45,919 bases of DNA from JAEZDP01 sp964430855. Its GTDB lineage: Bacteria > Acidobacteriota > Vicinamibacteria > Vicinamibacterales > Vicinamibacteraceae. Of this stretch, positions 15,646-23,345 are shown one piece after another (position 1 is the stretch's first letter; each line of letters begins with the position of its first letter). The notes beneath the pieces were generated by a model. The model did not search any database. It was given only the letters and a program-made list of their open reading frames with translations, and was not told where the DNA came from. The DNA is taken from the NCBI GenBank assembly GCA_964430855.1, contig CAYSHC010000025.1:1-45919 (forward strand), given 5' to 3'. Position numbers and translations under genes: made by a program.

Positions 15646-17014
15646 CTACAACTTGATGAACACCCTCCGCCGATACATCACCGCGGCGATCGCGAACCAC
15701 ACGCCCAGGTAGACGAGCGACATCACGAGCGAGGCCAGTGCCGGCGACGGCAACGCCGCGGCGAACACGTGCCGATAGGCCCACCCGAGCAGGCTGCCGG
15801 CCTCGCCCGCGGGGATCAGGGCCAGACACTTCCACAGGATCGTGGACGCGATGTAGACAAACAGCGCGTTGACGCCGAGCCAGGTGAAGGGCATCGCCCA
15901 GGGCGGCGCGGGCGACGCCTGCCCGGGCTGCCGGCGCAGGTCCACGGCCCAGACGCAGCCGGCAAGGATGATCATCGCCAGCCCCGACGTCCAGAGCACG
16001 TAGGAGCTGGTCCACATCATCTTGTTGATGGGGAAGAACACCGGCGCGGTGAACGTCGGCTCGCCGAGGATGGCCAGGCCGTGCATGGGCGGCAGACCGC
16101 CCCAGAGCCATCCCGCGAACGCGACGACGGCGCCGACGATGGCCACGCGCGTGACGGAGGTGAGCGGCCGGCTCGGCGAGCCATCGTCCGGACGGCTCGG
16201 NNNNNNNNNNNNNNNNNNNNNNNNNNNNNNNNNNNNNNNNNNNNNNNNNNNNNNNNNNNNNNNNNNNNNNNNNNNNNNNNNNNNNNNNNNNNNNNNNNNN
16301 CGGACGGCTCGGAGAGCCATCCCTACCGGCGGTGAGGAGGCTGGCCGTGAAGACGCCGGAGAGGGTCGACACGATCGAGGGGAACGACGAGAGGAGCCCG
16401 TTGGCGTCCCAGGTGTAGTTGCCGTAGCCGAGGTGCCGGCCCATGAGGAGCTGGTCGAGCCACGCCGCCCAGTTGCGCGGCGCGTCCTCGAGCGTGAGCG
16501 GCACGACCCCGAGCCCCGGGACCGGCACGAACGTCAGCAGGATCCAGTAGCCGACAAGCAGCGCCGCCGCCACGATCCCCTGCGTCCGCGCCGTCGTCTT
16601 CAGCAGCAGCAGGACGGCGGCGACGTAGCAGAACGCGATCCGCTGGAGCACGCCGGGAATGCGTATCGTCTCGAGGTCGACCGTCGTGAAGGGGAAGTTC
16701 TTCTCGAACATGCCCAGCACGAAGAGGATGGCCGCGCGGATGAGCGCGTGCCGGATGATGCTCGCATCGCTCTCGCCGCGACGCCGCCGGCTCGCGATGG
16801 AGAAGGGCAGGGCGACGCCGACGATGAACAGGAAGAACGGGAAGATCCAGTCGGTGGGCGTGGCGCCGTGCCACGGTACGTGCTGGAGCACCTCGTAGCC
16901 CTCGCGGGAGCTGCCCTGCTTGTTCACGAGCAGCATCGCGGCGATGGTCACGCCGCGGAAGACGTCGAGCGCGTGCAGCCGGGTGAGGGTCGGAGCGTGA
17001 GAGGTGGCGGTCAT
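15646..17014 (-). CDS. Membrane acyltransferase of the HGSNAT/DUF5009-like family (interrupted by assembly gap)
   Basis: A polytopic membrane protein related to heparan-alpha-glucosaminide N-acetyltransferase, which moves acetyl groups across the membrane onto amino sugars. The N-terminal part (16301-17014, 238 codons) has RLHALDVFRGVTIAAMLLVN and PTDWIFPFFLFIVGVALPFS. The C-terminal part (15646-16200, 184 residues) has FPINKMMWTSSYVLWTSGLA and ends in VFIKL. The 100 N lie between, in a loop. Both flanks are whole numbers of codons, so the halves belong to one gene if the true gap is a multiple of three. The ATG overlaps the PQQ dehydrogenase stop (ATGA). Sequence at the gap edge is a palindromic repeat read as DGSPSRP. 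The substrate is unknown. Confidence 0.85.
16175..16326. repeat. Palindromic repeat flanking the gap inside the acyltransferase
   Basis: Both edges of the N run carry the same 12-mer CGGACGGCTCGG. On the left GGCTC-GGC-GAGCC and on the right GGCTC-GGA-GAGCC form short hairpins, and on the coding strand each unit reads DGSPSRP. If the edges overlap directly, two in-frame 24-base units result. More copies may be hidden in the gap. Confidence 0.6.
16201..16300. other. Assembly gap (100 N)
   Basis: Exactly 100 unknown bases, a typical scaffolder placeholder. The identical 12-mers on either side suggest the contigs ended in a repeat; the true gap length may be small or even a 12-base overlap. Confidence 0.98.
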
Positions 17015-19161
17015 GACTCGGGTAAGGCAAAGGCGACGTACGTGTCGCCGGACTTGGTGCCCATCTTGCCGCCCCCGGCGGCGATGACGACGAACTGGCG
17101 GCCGTTCACCGTGTACACGGCCGGCGTCGCGTAGCCGCCCGCCGGCAGCGTGGTCTCCCACAGGACCTGGCCCGTGCGCTTGTCGAACGCGCGAAACTTC
17201 TCGTCCTGCGAGGCGCCGATGAAGACCAGGCCCCCGGCCGTGGCCACGGGCCCGCCGTAGTTCTCGGTGCCGGTCTGCGGGATGCCGCGCCGTGTGAGCG
17301 CCTCGAACTCGCCGAGCGGTACCTGCCACACGATCTCGCCCGTCGCGAGGTCGATCGCGTTGAGCGTGCCCCAGGGGGGCGTGACGCCCGGATAGCCGTC
17401 CTTGTCGAGCAGCCGCGTGTAGCCGCCGAACGCGTACGGCGTGTCGATGGCCGACCGCTCGGCCTCGTCGCCGGTCGACGCGGCCGTGGGGGCGTCGCCG
17501 AACAGGAACGCGACGATGTCGTGGCGTTCCTGCTCGCTCAGCGCCGGGTTGGCCGGCATCGTGCCCTTGCCGTGCGCGATGAAGCCTGCCACGTCCTCAC
17601 GCGTGTAACGGTCGGCGACGCCGACGAGCGACGGGAAGATCCGCTGCGCGTCGCCGCGGCGGTCGGCGCCATGGCACGTGGCGCAGTTGAGCTGATAGGC
17701 CCGCCGCCCGCGCGCGGCAGCCGTCGTCTCGGCGGACCAGTCGATCTCGACCATGTGCGTCAGCCACGGCATCTCGTTGCCGTTGATGTACAGCCAGCCG
17801 GTCGACGGGTCGAACGACGATCCGCCCCACTCGGCGCCGCCGTCGAAGCCGGGGAAGATTACCGTGCCCTCGACGCTCGGCGGTTCCCACTGGTGCCCCA
17901 TCCGCGCGCCGGCAATCCGCTGGCTGATCTCGGCATGCGCCTCGGGCGAGATGTCGGTGACCATGTCGGGCGTGAAGACCTGGCGCGTGAACGGGACTGG
18001 ACGGGTGGGGAAGGGCTGCGTCGGCCATGTCTCCTCGCCCTTCAGCGTCGACTTCGGGACCTCGCGTTCCTCGATGGGGAAGATGGGACGTCCGCTCTCG
18101 CGCTCGAAGACAAACAGGGTGCCCATCTTGGTGGCCTGCGACACGATGTCCACGGGACGTCCGTCCACGGTGATGCGCCCCAGCACCGGCGCGGCGGGCA
18201 GGTCGCGATCCCACACGTCGTGGTGGACGATCTGGAAGTGCCAGACGTACTCGCCCGTGGCGGCGCGCAGCGCGACGAGCGAGTTGGCGTACAGGTTGGC
18301 CCCCAGCCGGTTGCCGCCCCAGAAGTCGAATGCCGCCGAGCCCGTCGGCACGAAGACGAGGCCGCGCTCGGCGTCCACGCTGACACCGGCCCACGCGTTC
18401 GCGCCGCCGACACGCTGCCACGCGTCGGGGGGCCACGTCTCGTAGCCCGGCTCGCCGGGCTGCGGGATGGTGTGGAAGATCCAGCGCTGCTCGCCGGTGC
18501 GCACGTCGTAGGCACGCACGTGGCCGGGCGCGACGGGCGCGGGGCCCTCGCCGAGGCTCGTCGTCACGATGAGCAGGTCTTGATAGATGGTGCCCGGCGT
18601 CGTCGACACGACGCGTCGGTCGGTGACGTCGCGCCCGAGCCCCTGCTTCAGGTCGATGCGGCCATCCGTGCCGAACGACGGGATACGTCTCCCCGTCGCC
18701 GCGTCGAGCGCGTACAGCCACTGGCCGGCCGACGAGAAAATGCGCGCGTCCGTGCCGTCGCGCCAGAACGTGACGCCGCGGTTGACGTGGACGTTCTCCC
18801 GCGGCGGCTGGCCCTCGTAGGGATCGAACACCCACAGCTCCCTGCCCGTCGCCGCGTCCAGCGCGAACACCTTCAGCTGCGCGGAGGTGCCATAGAGCAC
18901 GCCGTCGATGACGATCGGGTTGCACTGGATCTGCGAGCGGTTGTCCGGACGCGCGTCGCCCGTGCTGTACGTCCACGCGACCTCGAGCTGCGCGACGTTC
19001 TCGGGCGTGATCTGGGCGGCCGGCGAGTACTGGCCGTGTCCCGGGTCGGCCCCGTGGGCGACCCAGTCGTGGTCGGACGGCGTGGCAGGCGACGTGCACG
19101 CAGCGGCCACGACAAGTGGCGACGCCGCCACGGCGAGGAGGACGCACTGTCGAACGAGCAT
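17011..19161 (-). CDS. PQQ-dependent quinohaemoprotein dehydrogenase (probable lipoprotein)
   Basis: A 716-residue exported dehydrogenase of the PQQ glucose/alcohol dehydrogenase superfamily. Residues 1-22 form a signal ending VVAAAC, a near-canonical lipobox, so it is probably a periplasmic lipoprotein. Beta-propeller blades with repeated ALDAATG-type motifs run through the chain (residues ~85, 150, 640). A cytochrome c segment with CATCH at residues ~493-497 and a later Met (GTMPANP) is inserted before the last blades. That would allow electron transfer from PQQ to haem and then to the respiratory chain. The substrate is unknown. It is divergent from the sugar-isomerase gene and coupled by ATGA to the acyltransferase. 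No PQQ biosynthesis genes are in view. Confidence 0.9.
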   Translation of the reverse strand: MLVRQCVLLAVAASPLVVAAACTSPATPSDHDWVAHGADPGHGQYSPAAQITPENVAQLEVAWTYSTGDARPDNRSQIQCNPIVIDGVLYGTSAQLKVFALDAATGRELWVFDPYEGQPPRENVHVNRGVTFWRDGTDARIFSSAGQWLYALDAATGRRIPSFGTDGRIDLKQGLGRDVTDRRVVSTTPGTIYQDLLIVTTSLGEGPAPVAPGHVRAYDVRTGEQRWIFHTIPQPGEPGYETWPPDAWQRVGGANAWAGVSVDAERGLVFVPTGSAAFDFWGGNRLGANLYANSLVALRAATGEYVWHFQIVHHDVWDRDLPAAPVLGRITVDGRPVDIVSQATKMGTLFVFERESGRPIFPIEEREVPKSTLKGEETWPTQPFPTRPVPFTRQVFTPDMVTDISPEAHAEISQRIAGARMGHQWEPPSVEGTVIFPGFDGGAEWGGSSFDPSTGWLYINGNEMPWLTHMVEIDWSAETTAAARGRRAYQLNCATCHGADRRGDAQRIFPSLVGVADRYTREDVAGFIAHGKGTMPANPALSEQERHDIVAFLFGDAPTAASTGDEAERSAIDTPYAFGGYTRLLDKDGYPGVTPPWGTLNAIDLATGEIVWQVPLGEFEALTRRGIPQTGTENYGGPVATAGGLVFIGASQDEKFRAFDKRTGQVLWETTLPAGGYATPAVYTVNGRQFVVIAAGGGKMGTKSGDTYVAFALPES

Positions 19162-19253
19162 GGCGTGGCCGGTAGTGTATCCGACGCTCCGCGGGAAAGT
19201 TGCGGTATCGTCTCGGCATCTCGAAGGCTTCCGCGAGAGAAAGGACCGATCCC

Positions 19254-20171
19254 GTGAGCACCTCCCGCCGTGACTTCCTTGCCGCCGGCCTCGCCGTGCC
19301 GGCCCTCACCACCGTTGGCGCGACGTCCGCCGCCGGATCGCCGTCTGCGCAGGCCGCGTCGCGGTCGCGCCACGTGCTGAAGCTCGGGGCCGTCACCTAC
19401 AACATCGCGAAGGATTGGGACGTCCCGACGATTATCAGGAACTTCACCGACGTCGGCCTGGATGCCGTGGAGTTGCGGACGACGCACGCGCACGGCGTCG
19501 AGCTGTCGCTGTCGCCCGCCGAGCGCAAGGCGGTGCGTGCGCAGTTCGAGGCGTCGAGCGTCAGGATCGGCGGACTCGGGACGACGTGCGAGTACCACGC
19601 GCCCGACCCTGCGGTCCTTCGCCAGAACATCGAAGAAACGAAGCGCTGGTGCCAGCTGGCGCACGATCTCGGCTGCCCCAGCATCAAGGTGCGGCCCAAC
19701 GGCCTGCCGAAGGACGTGCCCGAGGAGAAGACCCTCGAGCAGATCGGGCGTGCGCTCGAGGAGTGCGGCAGGACCGCGGTGGACAACGGGGTCCGCATCC
19801 AGCTGGAGGTGCACGGTGCCGAGACGCAGCGCATCCCGCGCATCGTAAAGATGCTCGAGTACGCCAACCGCCATCCCGGCGTGTGGATCTGCTGGAACTC
19901 GAACCCGACCGACCTGCTCGACGGCGGGCTTGAGGTGAACTTTGCCAGGCTCAAGGACCGCATCGGCCAGGTGCACATGCGCGATCTGTACGTGGAGGAC
20001 TACCCCTGGGCGCGGCTCATCGGGCTGCTCCAGGAGATGCGGTTCGACGGCTACTGTTTCGCCGAGCTGGGCATCGAGACGTGCGACGGCGTGCGCGTGC
20101 TGCGGTACTTCCGCGGCATGTTCCGGCAGTTCGAGGGCATCGTCGATCCGCCGCTGACGGCAACGGCCTAG
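19254..20171 (+). CDS. Tat-exported sugar phosphate isomerase/epimerase-fold protein
   Basis: A 305-residue xylose-isomerase-like TIM-barrel protein. The chosen start is GTG at 19254, with AAGGA nine bases upstream. It gives a twin-arginine signal, STSRRDFLAAGLAVPAL, followed by an Ala-rich cleavage zone. The earlier in-frame start at 19200 has no such support. Metal ligands typical of the fold are visible in LEVHGAE, GQVHMRDLY and CFAELGIE. Export through Tat implies it folds with bound metal before crossing. Exported members of this fold take part in bacterial 3-keto-glycoside breakdown; that role here is inference. It is divergent from the PQQ dehydrogenase, 92 bases away. Confidence 0.88.
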   Translation: MSTSRRDFLAAGLAVPALTTVGATSAAGSPSAQAASRSRHVLKLGAVTYNIAKDWDVPTIIRNFTDVGLDAVELRTTHAHGVELSLSPAERKAVRAQFEASSVRIGGLGTTCEYHAPDPAVLRQNIEETKRWCQLAHDLGCPSIKVRPNGLPKDVPEEKTLEQIGRALEECGRTAVDNGVRIQLEVHGAETQRIPRIVKMLEYANRHPGVWICWNSNPTDLLDGGLEVNFARLKDRIGQVHMRDLYVEDYPWARLIGLLQEMRFDGYCFAELGIETCDGVRVLRYFRGMFRQFEGIVDPPLTATA

Positions 20172-20225
20172 CGGCAGGTGCAGGGACTGCCACGGGCGAA
20201 CCCGGTACCCTGGCAGGATCTGCGC

Positions 20226-20260
20226 TCGGCCGGCCGGCATCGCGCCAGGCCGGCCGATTT
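20226..20260 (+). terminator. Stem-loop after the isomerase gene, possible terminator
   Basis: TCGGCCGGCC (20226-20235) pairs with GGCCGGCCGA (20248-20257) around a 12-base loop, followed by TTT. It lies 54 bases after the isomerase stop and upstream of yraN. The T-run is short, so intrinsic termination is plausible but not certain. The rest of the 145-base spacer shows nothing recognisable. Confidence 0.45.
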
Positions 20261-20316
20261 CGTCTGCGACGCGTCCCGGTGCCGCTGGCACGCGTGCTGC
20301 TCGGGCGTCAGGTGTC

Positions 20317-20718
20317 ATGGCCGACCCCGCGGCGCCCCCGGTGGCGACCTCGCCCGACAGGCGCCAGCAACTCGGGATCGACGGCGAGCACCTGGCCGTC
20401 CAGGCCCTGGTCGCCCGCGGCTACGTCGTCCTGGCACGGCGCTACCGCACGCGGTTCGGGGAGCTCGACATCGTCGCGCGGGACGGCGACACGCTGGTGT
20501 TCGTCGAGGTGAAGGCCCGCCGCGGCGTGGCGTTCGGCCACCCGGGTGATGCCGTCCACTGGCGCAAGCGCCGCCGGCTGGGTCGACTGGCCCGTGCGTT
20601 CATCGCGGAGGCGCGCCTGCATCACCTGCCGTGCCGGTTCGACGTGGTGGCGATCATCTGGCAGGATGGGTGCGCGCCGGACGTCCAGGTGTTCCGGCAG
20701 GCTTTCGACGTGGAGTGA
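20317..20718 (+). CDS. yraN: YraN/UPF0102 family endonuclease-like protein
   Basis: A 133-residue protein of the UPF0102 family, which has a restriction-endonuclease-like fold. The diagnostic core is GELDIVARDGDTLVFVEVKARR near residues 47-68, with the D...ExK pattern of PD-(D/E)XK nucleases. An earlier GEHLAVQALVARGYVVL helix-strand and a later RFDVVAI strand follow the family plan. The cellular role is not established; Holliday-junction-related functions have been suggested from structure. It sits two bases before the SMR transporter gene and is likely co-transcribed with it. The family is often encoded near rnhB, which is not seen here. Confidence 0.9.
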   Translation: MADPAAPPVATSPDRRQQLGIDGEHLAVQALVARGYVVLARRYRTRFGELDIVARDGDTLVFVEVKARRGVAFGHPGDAVHWRKRRRLGRLARAFIAEARLHHLPCRFDVVAIIWQDGCAPDVQVFRQAFDVE

Positions 20719-20720
20719 CG

Positions 20721-21041
20721 ATGACGCGGGCGTGGACCTACCTCGTGGTGGCGGGGCTGCTCGAGGTCGGGTGGGCCATTGGGCTCAAGTACAGCGACGG
20801 GCTGACGCGCCCGGTGGCCTCGGCCGCCACCCTCGTGCTGCTGGCCCTGAGCATGTGGTGCCTCGCCGTGGCGGCGCGCGACCTGCCCATCGGCACGGCG
20901 TACGCGGTGTGGACCGGGATCGGCGCCGCCGGTACGGCCGTGCTGGGGATGGCGCTGTTCGGCGAGCCGCGCACGGCGTGGCGGTTGGCGTGTATCCTGC
21001 TCATCGTGGCGGGCGTGCTCGGCCTGAAGGCCGGGTCGTGA
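20721..21041 (+). CDS. SMR-family transporter, SugE/Gdx guanidinium-exporter type
   Basis: A 106-residue inner-membrane protein with four helices, the standard SMR size. The N-terminal helix, VAGLLEVGWAIGLKYSDGLTR, holds the essential Glu and matches the SugE/Gdx subclass, as does LPIGTAYAVWTGIGAAG. Gdx proteins exchange guanidinium for protons as antiparallel dimers. The ATG is two bases after the yraN stop. Gdx genes are often controlled by a guanidine riboswitch, but none fits in this spacer. Transport of another small cation cannot be excluded from sequence alone. Confidence 0.88.
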   Translation: MTRAWTYLVVAGLLEVGWAIGLKYSDGLTRPVASAATLVLLALSMWCLAVAARDLPIGTAYAVWTGIGAAGTAVLGMALFGEPRTAWRLACILLIVAGVLGLKAGS

Positions 21042-21054
21042 CGGCACGAGGCTC

Positions 21055-21085
21055 TTGCATGAGCCGCGGGCCCCTGTGCTACACT
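21055..21085 (+). promoter_or_regulatory. Candidate promoter of the tRNA-Gly/tRNA-Cys pair
   Basis: TTGCAT (21055-21060) and TACACT (21080-21085) are separated by 19 bases, and the -10 is preceded by TGTGC in extended style. The tRNA-Gly 5' end is 27 bases downstream. The long spacer makes this moderate. Confidence 0.45.
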
Positions 21086-21111
21086 CCGGAACTGCAAAGG
21101 CGCTCGGACGA

Positions 21112-21186
21112 GCGGGAATAACTCAGTGGTAGAGTGCGACCTTGCCAAGGTCGAAGTCGCGGGTTCGAATCCCGTTTCCCGCTCCA
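21112..21186 (+). tRNA. tRNA-Gly (anticodon GCC)
   Basis: Folds as a complete cloverleaf. The acceptor GCGGGAA pairs with TTCCCGC, the D arm is ACTC...GAGT, the anticodon stem is CGACC/GGTCG with loop TTGCCAA, and the T arm is GCGGG-TTCGAAT-CCCGT. The 3' CCA (21184-21186) is encoded. It is 75 bases long with CCA. Confidence 0.97.
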
Positions 21187-21230
21187 ACTTTTCGTCCCAG
21201 CCTGTTCCGAGCGTCCCCCGCACACAGTCT

Positions 21231-21304
<74 letters not shown>

Positions 21305-21426
21305 GTCTTCGCTCGCGCACGGCGCGAGCTCTGACCGGGCGAGCGGCAGGCGCCCGCACGGCTCGCCGCGGCACTTTGAAGGGTAGAGTCTGCTGCGACG
21401 CGCGTCCTGGAGACGGGAGGTGAGCA

Positions 21427-21858
21427 TTGGCACTGTCGTGGTCCGACTCCATCGAGCACGTCGACTGGCACGAGCTGTCCGCCCTCTACCTGGCGGCGCC
21501 GCTGGGCCACAAGGACCCTGCCGACCTGCGGACGGCGTTCACCAACAGCATGTTCAGGGTGTTTGCCTACGACGACGGCCGGCTGGTCGGCGTGGGGCGT
21601 GCGCTCGCCGACGGCGCGGACTGCTCGTACATCTGTGACGTCGCCGTCCTGCCGAGCCACCAGGGCACCGGTCTGGGCGGACAGATCGTGCAGCGGCTCG
21701 TGGATCTCTCCCGTGGCCACAAGAAGATCCTCCTCTACTCGGTGCGGGGGAAGGAGTCGTTCTATCGCCGGTTCGGCTTCCTGCGCATGACGACGGCCAT
21801 GGCGATCTTCAGGGACCAGAACCAGGCTCTCGCACGCGGCTACGTGGAAGAGCCGTAG
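21427..21858 (+). CDS. GNAT family N-acetyltransferase
   Basis: A 143-residue acetyltransferase using acetyl-CoA. The acetyl-CoA pyrophosphate loop is HQGTGLGGQIVQRL after the CDVAVLP strand, and SFYRRFGFLRM near the end is the usual C-terminal GNAT strand pair. The start is TTG at 21427, with a strong Shine-Dalgarno (GGGAGGTGA) five bases upstream. The nearby GTG inside that element is out of frame. The acceptor is unknown. The gene stands alone between the tRNAs and gntR. The first ~40 residues (WSDSIEHVDWHELSALYL) match many small single-domain GNATs. Confidence 0.88.
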   Translation: MALSWSDSIEHVDWHELSALYLAAPLGHKDPADLRTAFTNSMFRVFAYDDGRLVGVGRALADGADCSYICDVAVLPSHQGTGLGGQIVQRLVDLSRGHKKILLYSVRGKESFYRRFGFLRMTTAMAIFRDQNQALARGYVEEP

Positions 21859-21887
21859 CGGTGCGCTGCTCGGGTGGCACTTTTCGC

Positions 21888-21916
21888 TTGCCTCGATTGT
21901 ACTAATGTTCTAGAAT
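21888..21916 (+). promoter_or_regulatory. gntR promoter with overlapping TTCTAGAA palindrome
   Basis: TTGCCT (21888-21893) and TAGAAT (21911-21916) are separated by 17 bases. The 8-base palindrome TTCTAGAA (21908-21915) overlaps the -10 and could be the autoregulatory operator of the GntR protein. The GTG start is only 10 bases after the -10, so the mRNA would be nearly leaderless. Confidence 0.55.
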
Positions 21917-21926
21917 AAATGATCAA

Positions 21927-22310
21927 GTGGCTCTCGTCTCCATCGACCCCCGTGATCCGACGCCGATCTACGCCCAGCTGGAGCGTGGCTTGCGCGCGGC
22001 CATCGCCACGGGGCGCCTGGCGATCGGCGATCAGCTGCCGACGGTGCGTGAACTGGCCGTGCAGGTTCGCGTCAACGGCAACACGGTCGCGAGGGTCTAC
22101 ACGAGCCTGGAGCGGGCGGGCGTGATCGAGACGAAACGCGGCGTCGGATCCTTCGTCCGCGGCACGCCGGTCAGAGCCGATCCGCCGGCGGAACGGGAGC
22201 GCCGCCTGGACGCGTTCGTGACGCGCGTCCTGGCCGACGCAGAGGCTGCCGGTTTCACGCTCGACGACGTGATGCGGGTGCTCCGCGCCCGCCAGCAAGG
22301 AGGGGTGTAG
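21927..22310 (+). CDS. GntR family transcriptional regulator (YtrA type)
   Basis: A 127-residue repressor-type regulator with only the winged-helix DNA-binding domain (PIYAQLERGLRAAI, then LPTVRELAVQ, NGNTVARVYTSLERAG and KRGVGSFV) plus a short C-terminal helical dimerisation segment. This short form is the YtrA subfamily, which usually controls its own operon, often one with membrane proteins. The start is GTG at 21927; the ATG at 21919 is in a different frame. No Shine-Dalgarno is present. The stop abuts the slipin ATG with no gap, which suggests co-translation and that the slipin is its main target. Confidence 0.9.
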   Translation: MALVSIDPRDPTPIYAQLERGLRAAIATGRLAIGDQLPTVRELAVQVRVNGNTVARVYTSLERAGVIETKRGVGSFVRGTPVRADPPAERERRLDAFVTRVLADAEAAGFTLDDVMRVLRARQQGGV

Positions 22311-23258
22311 ATGGGCATCGTGCAAATGGGACGTCGTTCAGAAGACCCCGGCGCCGCACTGCCGCACGTCAACGTCGTGGCTCTCGCCGTACTCCTCGGT
22401 GCCGTGCTCCTGGGCATCGCCGCATGGCGTTCGACGCAGCACCCCGCGCCCGCCATCGCGATGACGCTCGCCGGCCTCGTGTGCATGCAGTCACCGCGGG
22501 TGGCGCAGCAGTGGGAGCGCGCCGTGGTACTGAGGCTCGGACGTTTCGCAGGGCTTCGTGGTCCCGGCCTGTTCTGGGTCGTGCCGTTCGTCGACAGCGT
22601 GGCGTCGCGGATCGACCAGCGGACGATTACCACCAGCTTCGCCGCGGAGCAGACGCTGACGGCCGACACGGTGCCCGTGAGCGTCGATGCCGTGCTGTTC
22701 TGGATGGTGCACGACGTCGAGAAGGCCGCGCTCGAAGTACAGGACTACGCGCAGGCCGTGAGCTGGGCCGCGCAGACGGCGCTGCGCGACATTATCGGCC
22801 GCACCGAGCTGACGCAGCTGCTGCGCGGACGGGAGGCGATCGAGGCGGAGCTTCAGGCCCTCATCGATCAACGGTCGAACCCCTGGGGCGTCACGGTCTC
22901 CTCGGTGGAGATGCGCGACATCGTCATTCCCGGCGCGCTGCAGGACGCGATGTCACGCGAGGCGCAGGCAGCGCGAGAGAAGCAGGCGCGCATCATCCTC
23001 GGCCAGGCGGAACTGGAGATTGCGACGTCCTTCGAGGAGGCGTCCAGAGCCTACCGCGACAACCCTACCGCGCTGCACCTGCGCGCGATGAACATGCTCT
23101 ACGAGGGCCTCAAGGAGAAGGGGGCACTGATGCTGGTGCCGAGCAGTGCCGTGGAGTCGATGGGCATGGGCGGCCTGATGGGGGCCGCGGCCCTTCAGCA
23201 GCAGCAACTCGCCGGCAACGTCGGTGCGACGGCGCCGCATCCGGACGTGGAGGGGTGA
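22311..23258 (+). CDS. Slipin / stomatin-like SPFH-domain membrane protein
   Basis: A 315-residue protein with two N-terminal membrane segments (residues ~20-40 and ~45-62) and an SPFH (PHB) domain. Characteristic segments are WERAVVLRLGRFAGLRGPGLFWVVPFVD and the helical REAQAAREKQARIILGQAELE. The C-terminal ~40 residues are Met/Gly/Gln-rich. Stomatin-like proteins organise membrane microdomains and often pair with an NfeD protease partner; no NfeD gene is adjacent. It directly follows the YtrA-type regulator and is probably controlled by it, possibly as part of a membrane-stress response. The physiological role is inference. Confidence 0.9.
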   Translation: MGIVQMGRRSEDPGAALPHVNVVALAVLLGAVLLGIAAWRSTQHPAPAIAMTLAGLVCMQSPRVAQQWERAVVLRLGRFAGLRGPGLFWVVPFVDSVASRIDQRTITTSFAAEQTLTADTVPVSVDAVLFWMVHDVEKAALEVQDYAQAVSWAAQTALRDIIGRTELTQLLRGREAIEAELQALIDQRSNPWGVTVSSVEMRDIVIPGALQDAMSREAQAAREKQARIILGQAELEIATSFEEASRAYRDNPTALHLRAMNMLYEGLKEKGALMLVPSSAVESMGMGGLMGAAALQQQQLAGNVGATAPHPDVEG

Positions 23259-23345
23259 CGGACCGGCCGGACGTGCGGTGGAGCAGGGCCGAGCGGACAT
23301 GAGCAGGGAAGGAAGTCGCACAGGTCAGGCAGGGAGGAGGACGTC

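Noticed and set aside
16201..16300. The acyltransferase as two separate or broken genes
   Set aside because: Both flanks are whole numbers of codons and match one continuous family member; the break is the N run.
17521..19257. A 578-codon plus-strand frame opposite the PQQ dehydrogenase
   Set aside because: The dehydrogenase frame carries clear propeller and haem motifs; the opposite frame shows none.
20631..20720. An upstream extension of the SMR transporter frame
   Set aside because: It overlaps yraN out of frame; the ATG at 20721 begins the first transmembrane helix of the family.
20640..20720. A guanidine riboswitch for the SugE/Gdx gene
   Set aside because: The gene starts two bases after yraN; there is no leader that could hold an aptamer.
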